64,000 nt of DNA from Micromonospora citrea (GTDB taxonomy: Bacteria; Actinomycetota; Actinomycetes; Mycobacteriales; Micromonosporaceae). Made by a program: the position numbers and the translations under genes. Shown piece after piece: positions 61,001 through 64,000 of the stretch. Location of the stretch: assembly GCF_900090315.1 (NCBI RefSeq), contig NZ_FMHZ01000002.1:6356501-6420500 (forward strand). The letters run 5' to 3'. The notes below the pieces were generated by a model. That model was not told the origin of the DNA and did not search any database. It saw nothing but the letters and a program-made list of their open reading frames with translations. The number at the start of each line of letters is the position of its first letter. The stretch's first letter is position 1.

Positions 61001-64000
61001 TCACCGGCACCGCCGGCAGCGTCCTGTCCGGGCGGGTCGCGTACGCGCTCGGGCTGGAGGGACCCGCCGTCACCGTGGACACCGCCTGCTCGGCGTCGCT
61101 GGTGGCGCTGCACCTGGCCGTGCAGGCGCTGCGCCAGGGCGACTGCGACCTGGCCCTGGCCGGCGGCGTGTCCGTGATGTCCACCCCGGCCGGGCTGACC
61201 GGGTTCAGCCGGCAGCGCGGTCTCGCCGCCGACGGGCGGTGCAAGGCGTTCGCCGAGGACGCCGACGGCTTCGGCATGTCCGAGGGCGTCGGGGTGCTGG
61301 TGGTGGAACGGCTCTCCGAGGCCCGCCGCCGGGGACACCCGGTGCTCGCCGTGGTCCGCGGCTCGGCGGTCAACTCCGACGGCGCGTCCAACGGGCTCAC
61401 CGCCCCGAACGGACCGAGCCAGGAGCGCGTCATCCGGGCCGCGCTGGACGCCGCCGGGCTGACCCCCGCCGACGTGGACGTGGTGGAGGCGCACGGCACC
61501 GGCACGTCGCTGGGCGACCCCATCGAGGCGGAGGCGATCCTCGCCACGTACGGGCAGCGTCCCGCCGGCGCCGCGCCGGTGCTGCTCGGCTCGGTCAAGT
61601 CCAACCTCGGCCACACCCAGGCCGCGGCCGGCGTCGCCGGGGTGCTGAAGATGGTCCTCGCCATGCGGCACGGTCGGCTGCCCCGCACCCTGCACGCCGA
61701 GCGCCGCAGCTCCCGGGTCGACTGGGACGCCGGGTCGGTGGAGCTGCTCACCGAGGCCCGCCCCTGGCCCCGGACGGACCGGCCGGCCCGCGCCGGCGTC
61801 TCGTCGTTCGGCATCAGCGGCACCAACGCGCACGTGATCGTCGAGGCCGCCGCCGAGCCGCCACCGGTCGCCGCCGAGCCGCCACCGGTCGCCGCCGGGC
61901 CGGCGTCGGTCGCCGCCGGGCCGGCGTCGGTGGCGGTCGGGTCGGCACCGGTCGCCGTCGGGTCGGCACCGGTCGCGGGCGGGCCGGCGTCGGAACCGCA
62001 CGGCGGGGCGGGGGCGAACCCGGAGGCCGCCGCCGGCACGCCCCGCGCGCTGCCGTGGCTGCTCTCCGCGCGCACCCCGCAGGCACTGGCCGGGCAGGCC
62101 CGCCGGCTGCGTGCCCACCTCGCCGACCGGCCCGACCAGCGCCCCCTCGACCTGGCGTGGTCGCTGGCCACCAGCCGGAGCGTCTTCGACACCCGGGCGG
62201 TGCTCGTCGGCGCCGGCCCCGACCGGATCGCCGCGGCCCTCGACGTGCTCGCCGAGGGCCGCCCCGACCCGACAGTGGTACGCGGCGACGCCCGCCCCGC
62301 CGGCAGGTGCGTCTTCGTCTTCCCCGGCCAGGGCTCCCAGTGGCTCGGCATGGGGCTGGACCTGCTCGACGAGTCCCCGGTGTTCGCCGAGCGGATGGCC
62401 GCCTGCGACGCGGCACTGCGGCCGCACCTGGACTGGTCGCTGCTGGACGTGCTGCGCCAGGTGCCCGGCGCGCCCGGCCTCGACGAGGTCGACGTGGTGC
62501 AGCCCGCCCTGTTCGCGATGATGGTGTCCCTCGCCGAGCTGTGGCGCTCGTACGGCGTGCAGCCGGCCGCCGTGGTCGGCCACTCGCAGGGCGAGATCGC
62601 CGCCGCCTGCGTCGCGGGGGTGCTCTCCCTGCCCGACGCCGCCCGGGTGGTGGCGCTGCGCAGCCGCGCGCTGCGGGCGCTGGCCGGGCACGGGGCGATG
62701 GCCTCCGTCGCGCTGCCCGCCGACACGGTCCGGGACCGCGTCGCCCGCTTCGGCGACCGGATCGCGGTGGCCGCCGTGAACGGCCCGGCCGCCGTGGTGG
62801 TCTCCGGCGAGCCCGACGCGGTGGCGGAACTCCTCGCCGAACTGGCCACCGAGCAGGTGCGGGTCCGTCGGATCGCGGTGGACTACGCCTCCCACTCCGC
62901 GCACGTGGAACGCATCCGCGACGAGCTGGCCGACGCCCTCGCCGGCATCGCCCCCGGCCCGGCGGCCGTGCCGCTGTTCTCCACCACCGACCTGCGCTGG
63001 CTCGACGGCGAGGAGATGGGCCCCGACTACTGGTACCGCAACCTGCGGCAGCCGGTCGAACTGGAACGGGCCGTCCGGTCGCTGCACGACCAGGGCCACG
63101 ACACGTACGTCGAGTGCAGCCCGCATCCGGTGCTCACCGTCGGGATCGAGGAGACCCTCGCCGACCACGACGGCGGGGCCGTGGTGGTCGGCTCGGTGCA
63201 GCGGGACCAGGGCGGCCACGACAGGTTCCTGCTCTCCCTGGCCCAGCTGCACGTCGCCGGGTCCGCAGTGGACTGGCGGCCGGCGCTGGCCGGCGGCCGG
63301 CGGGTCGACCTGCCCACGTACGCGTTCGCCCACCGCCGCTACTGGCCCCGGCCCGTCGCCGGTCCCGGCGACGTCGGCGCGGCCGGCCTCGACGCCGCCG
63401 GGCACCCGCTGCTCGGGGCGTCGGTGGCGCTCGCCGAGGCGAGGGGACACCTGTTCACCGGGCGGCTGTCGACCGACGCCCAGCCGTGGCTCGCCGACCA
63501 CCGGGTCACCGACAGCGTGCTCGTGCCCGGCACCGGGCTGGTGGAGCTCTGCCTGCGTGCCGGCGACGAACTCGGTCACCCCGTCCTCGACGAGCTGGTC
63601 ATCGAGGCCCCGCTGACCCTGTCCGCCGGTGGTGGCGCCACCCAGGTGCAGGTGGCGGTCGGCCCGGCGGGCGACGACGGACGCCGCGCCGTGACCCTGC
63701 ACTCCCGTCCCGCCGAAGGGTCGGCCGGCGGCCCCTGGACCCGGCACGCCAGCGCCACCCTCTCCGCCGCCCAGCCCGCCGCGCCGGCGCCGCTGACCGA
63801 GTGGCCGCCGCGCGACGCCCGCCCCGTCGACCTGACCGGGTTCTACGCCGGCCTCGCCGCCGACGGCTACGCGTACGGGCCGGCGTTCCAGGGGCTGCGC
63901 GCCGTGTGGACCAGCGGCGACGAGGTCTACGCCGAGGTGGAGCTGCCGGCGGCCCAGCGCCTCGACGCCGACCGCTACGGCCTGCACCCGGCCCTGCTCG
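52018..64000 (+). CDS. Type I modular PKS with AHBA adenylation loading module (partial, runs off the edge)
   Basis: Open for 3994 codons with no stop. Loading module: CoA-ligase-like A domain (1-515, WMLYTSGTTGRPKG at 169-182) very like RifA, a decayed KR-like spacer (about 530-990) and ACP (Ser1048). Module 1: KS (1109-1535, Cys1282), AT (GHSVGE Ser1755, HAFH 1852-1855, so malonyl), DH-like region lacking the active His, KR (TGGTGGIG 2482-2489, Lys2582, Tyr2619, LDD-like DD), ACP (Ser2787); no ER. Module 2: KS (Cys3024), AT (GHSQGE Ser3523, YASH 3623-3626, methylmalonyl), DH with His3828 kept but the following Gly replaced by Asp3832. The start MLRSDLIQPLPDLL matches the family. Priming unit AHBA. 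Confidence 0.93.
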   Translation, partial: MLRSDLIQPLPDLLAAHAASFGDKVAFRDDRRSVRYADLHARTRRLAGHLAASGVGRGDRVAFCLGNRVETVETWLAVTRAAAVGVPLNPRSTDAELAHLLDDSGAVLVVTDPEHLDQVLRLRAERPALRVVATGGVPVPDGVTSWDALVDTEPGVDARDDLGLDEVAWMLYTSGTTGRPKGVLSTQRTCLWSVASCYVPIPGLTAADRVVWPLPLFHSLSHIGCVLSVTAVGATARLVDGFSADDVLRAVDADEATVLAGVPAMYHHLVTAARETGFRAPALRVCLVGGAITTGALRRAFEEVFDAPLLDAYGSTETCGSIAVTRPDQPRVEGSCGRAVPGVDVRLVDPQSGLDVPTGAEGEVWVRGPSLMLGYHGLPEVTAAALRDGWYRTGDLARRDADGNIFVTGRHRELVIRGGEKIHPAEVEEALRAVPGVADVAVTGRPHDVLGEVPVAFVVPGPAGFDPRAAYAACRKELSYHKVPEALYEIARVPRTASGKVTRRLLHDEPARLRAVNGSHHETLRRLVWRPLDLTAVPPVETPVPTAALAAAPARRWAVVGPDGTALADTLRAASTADRFRSHPDLAALRAAPDVPDVTVLAVDPADADPTDLADRLRGWLDDDRFAGTRLVLLTAAAGDATSGPGASSQADADPGAGRATAGPGTGGSPGHPGAGRAAAAGDAAGWTGPDPSAGAVPAIGRALQAAHPDRIVLVDADAASLGLLPAVVDAGAAQVALRAGTARHAVLAPAPATVPARPAVVADPAHPVVVAGADGPTGAALARHLVAVHHVRRLRLLHVGDTAGAALTELAAELTAAGAEVTALPADLAGVDPPGGVFLCPSDRDLADDDAVARLLGLAGRLDAAARQPAAAFIVLVPSALLLGAADRERAASAAGALHALAARRRAAGLPARIVGTTGVDRASSPTAGATGRHPGEGTGVRPAEARVDLDAFDVAHDGDELLLLARPPGHTDAAHPAWRTPAGADRDAADDRDAAALRRRLAGLGTAEGDRILLDLVRAATAEVAGLPGPAAVRPARAFKELGFTSVSAVALRDRLARATGVRLSATAAFDQPSPDALARHLAARLRGAAPEPGTAPDRSAPPPTVDDPVVVVAMACRLPGGVGSPEELWELVDQGREGLTGFPADRGWDLAHLFSDDPDRPGTSYVRVGGFLSDAADFDATLFAISPREALAMDPQQRLLLETSWELFERAGIDPTSLRGSATGVFTGVMHHDYAANLRQAPPGTEGYLGVGTAGSVVSGRVAYALGLEGPAVTVDTACSSSLVALHLAAQALRSGDCSLAVAGGVAVMGTPQAFVEFSRQRGLAPDGRCKAFADGADGTGWSEGVAVLLLERLSDARRRGHPVLAVLRGSAVNSDGASNGLTAPNGPAQERVIRRALAAAGLAAADVDVVEAHGTGTRLGDPIEAQALLGTYGSGRGDAEPLRVGSLKSNLGHTQAAAGAAGVIKMVLAMRHATMPRTLHVDRPTSEVDWSAGAVEVLTEARPWPDAGRPRRAGVSSFGISGTNAHVIVEAPPAGPAADGPPASRPETADRRTSPGAVARPPVPWLLAGASPEALRDQAARLLTWLDGPGADADAADVGHALATTRAALEHRAVVLAGDPAAARAGLTALSRGEPDPDVPELLTGRVVDGRLGLLFGGQGGQRPGMGRELHAAYPVFADAFDAACAELDRCLAGHAPHPVADVVFAADGGEPAARLDQTLYTQPGLFAFEVALYRLLESWGVRPDAVLGHSVGELAAAHVAGVFSLADAAALVAARARLMQQLPAGGAMVAVEADEAEVAAHLTDRVGLAAVNGPTSVVISGDADAALAVAATLRAAGRRTSRLRVSHAFHSPRMEPILDEFRAVAAGLTYRTPHLPVVSNLTGHPVDPARLCSPDYWVAHVRGTVRFHDGVRALHGQGVTTFLEVGPAGVLTAMAQDCLAAEADELAFVPAVRGVSGEPAALLAAVARLHVRGVAVDRAALAGPGPHRPVDLPTYAFQRRHYWLPAGTTAGGPTGAGLADAGHPLLGAVLPVAGTGEVVCTGQVSAAAQPWLAAPDDGTPALLPTTALLDMLTHLGERLGAPTVRRLRVPEPVPLPAELTVEMQVRVSAPDEHGHRTAQCHARPGDGHPWREVAEAVLGPADPAIGHRALAPAWPPAGARPVDLTTPQRRAAAGELARAAWVAAGRLHVDVRLPEDARDPDAERYGVHPQVLDAALRLLPFADLAPAGPGGATTGDAAPTARLAATDWTGVRVHATGAHALRVTLAPAGADAVTLSAVDATGAPVLDADRVVLRPVELPPADAPTPAPAGLYAVDWLPAAFPATPAPAWALADDAPPDGPLPPLLVLRVPDGDPTAPVPDRAHAVGLAVLDALQRWLADPRAETSRLAVAVRDADPVHAPVIGLVRVAQAEHPDRFLLLRLDATDDATVRAALAVAAGEPEVAVRDGRAALPRLRPVAHPPAGTPAPALAGGTVLVTGGTGGIGRHVATHLATVHGVAELVLLSRTGRADDWTTDLTDAGVTVRVVAADVADRAALAEVVAPLADRLVAVVHAAGATDDALLTDLDPDRWDRALRSKVHGAWHLHELTAELDLAAFVLFSSAAAVFGSPGQGNYAAGNAFLDALAAHRRAHGLPATALAWGLWATEDGMAGRLTPADLARLARGGTRPLDTAAGLALLDAALRADRPAVVPIGLDLAAVRASGEAPALLRALLPPPPRRAVNAGAAPATTEGFADRLAELAEPDRAALLLEVVRARCATVVGHTGPDQVEPRRPFKELGFDSLMAVELSNRLTAVTGVRLAPHAVFNHPTPELLAAHLHARLLGTAATEVTDATTVALDEPVAVVAMACRFPGGIGSPEELWRLLDAGGDVIGDLPDDRGWPLADLYDPVPGTPGRTYVRAGGFLTGVADFDAEFFGISPREALAMDPQHRLLLETSWEALERAGIAPVTLRGSRTGVFAGTHGQDYADRIAPGVASDDGEVTADEGHLLTGTAGSVLSGRVAYALGLEGPAVTVDTACSASLVALHLAVQALRQGDCDLALAGGVSVMSTPAGLTGFSRQRGLAADGRCKAFAEDADGFGMSEGVGVLVVERLSEARRRGHPVLAVVRGSAVNSDGASNGLTAPNGPSQERVIRAALDAAGLTPADVDVVEAHGTGTSLGDPIEAEAILATYGQRPAGAAPVLLGSVKSNLGHTQAAAGVAGVLKMVLAMRHGRLPRTLHAERRSSRVDWDAGSVELLTEARPWPRTDRPARAGVSSFGISGTNAHVIVEAAAEPPPVAAEPPPVAAGPASVAAGPASVAVGSAPVAVGSAPVAGGPASEPHGGAGANPEAAAGTPRALPWLLSARTPQALAGQARRLRAHLADRPDQRPLDLAWSLATSRSVFDTRAVLVGAGPDRIAAALDVLAEGRPDPTVVRGDARPAGRCVFVFPGQGSQWLGMGLDLLDESPVFAERMAACDAALRPHLDWSLLDVLRQVPGAPGLDEVDVVQPALFAMMVSLAELWRSYGVQPAAVVGHSQGEIAAACVAGVLSLPDAARVVALRSRALRALAGHGAMASVALPADTVRDRVARFGDRIAVAAVNGPAAVVVSGEPDAVAELLAELATEQVRVRRIAVDYASHSAHVERIRDELADALAGIAPGPAAVPLFSTTDLRWLDGEEMGPDYWYRNLRQPVELERAVRSLHDQGHDTYVECSPHPVLTVGIEETLADHDGGAVVVGSVQRDQGGHDRFLLSLAQLHVAGSAVDWRPALAGGRRVDLPTYAFAHRRYWPRPVAGPGDVGAAGLDAAGHPLLGASVALAEARGHLFTGRLSTDAQPWLADHRVTDSVLVPGTGLVELCLRAGDELGHPVLDELVIEAPLTLSAGGGATQVQVAVGPAGDDGRRAVTLHSRPAEGSAGGPWTRHASATLSAAQPAAPAPLTEWPPRDARPVDLTGFYAGLAADGYAYGPAFQGLRAVWTSGDEVYAEVELPAAQRLDADRYGLHPALL
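61852..61977 (+). repeat. Six 21-bp tandem repeats in the KS2-AT2 linker
   Basis: The linker encodes AEPPPVA twice, AGPASVA twice and VGSAPVA twice, in that order: three pairs of 7-residue units, exactly 21 bp each. It lengthens the Pro/Ala linker without changing frame. Confidence 0.8.

Noticed and set aside
51955..63987. A 4010-codon open frame on the minus strand opposite the PKS
   Set aside because: It is the GC-bias shadow of the PKS: Gly/Arg/Val-rich, no domain, and the plus frame has every KS, AT, KR and ACP motif.

Overview
The window is very GC-rich DNA with GTG starts, TANNNT -10 boxes lying directly on start codons, GTGA/ATGA stop-start overlaps and an IdeR/DmdR-type iron box. It reads as a filamentous actinomycete, most likely Micromonosporaceae (inferred from gene content and style, not from a marker gene). 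No tRNA, rRNA, CRISPR array or intact insertion sequence was seen.

Region 1 (1-22.9 kb) is ordinary or accessory chromosome. It holds a secreted GH3 glycosidase, two tandem-VOC proteins, an epoxide-hydrolase-like enzyme, a degenerate GyrB-like ATPase domain protein, TetR and MarR regulators with visible operators, a GNAT-SnoaL fusion, a GT2 glycosyltransferase with a polytopic membrane protein, a leucine-rich-repeat protein, a SUMF1-fold protein, an ECF sigma factor overlapping a membrane-anchored Asp-box propeller protein, a MarR/drug-efflux pair, and a secreted S8 protease. Four decayed gene pieces lie here (DUF2254, an HTH-regulator tail, a secreted-protein C-terminus and a CBM2 module).

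Region 2 (22.98-33.93 kb) is a hydroxamate siderophore locus of the desferrioxamine type. desA, desB, desC and desD, with an exporter, form one chain of 4-nt overlaps behind a near-perfect iron box that covers the promoter. A second iron box serves a divergent pair: desF with a shrunken RhtX-type transporter on one side, and a penicillin-acylase-family gene with an acyltransferase gene (desG/desH type) on the other. desA to desD would turn lysine into cadaverine, N-hydroxycadaverine, the N-acyl hydroxamate and finally the oligomer or macrocycle.

Region 3 (34.0-64.0 kb, running off the right edge) is a 3-amino-5-hydroxybenzoate (AHBA) primed polyketide, i.e. ansamycin-type, cluster. AHBA supply genes are present as homologues of rifN, rifJ, rifK, rifL, rifM and rifG; no aminoDAHP synthase (rifH) is in the window. 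A giant type I PKS begins at 52,018 with an AHBA-type adenylation loading module, followed by a malonyl module (KS-AT-dead DH-KR-ACP) and a methylmalonyl module cut by the edge. The unusual tailoring set is two almost twin A-PCP-C NRPS genes, an ATP-grasp ligase, a stand-alone lantibiotic-dehydratase C-terminal (SpaB_C-like) protein, a flavin reductase and a DoxX-like protein. Three promoter regions of this cluster share a repeated TAGGGG motif spaced about one helical turn, probably the operator of an unseen pathway regulator. The scaffold is a known class; the accessory set is what looks undescribed.
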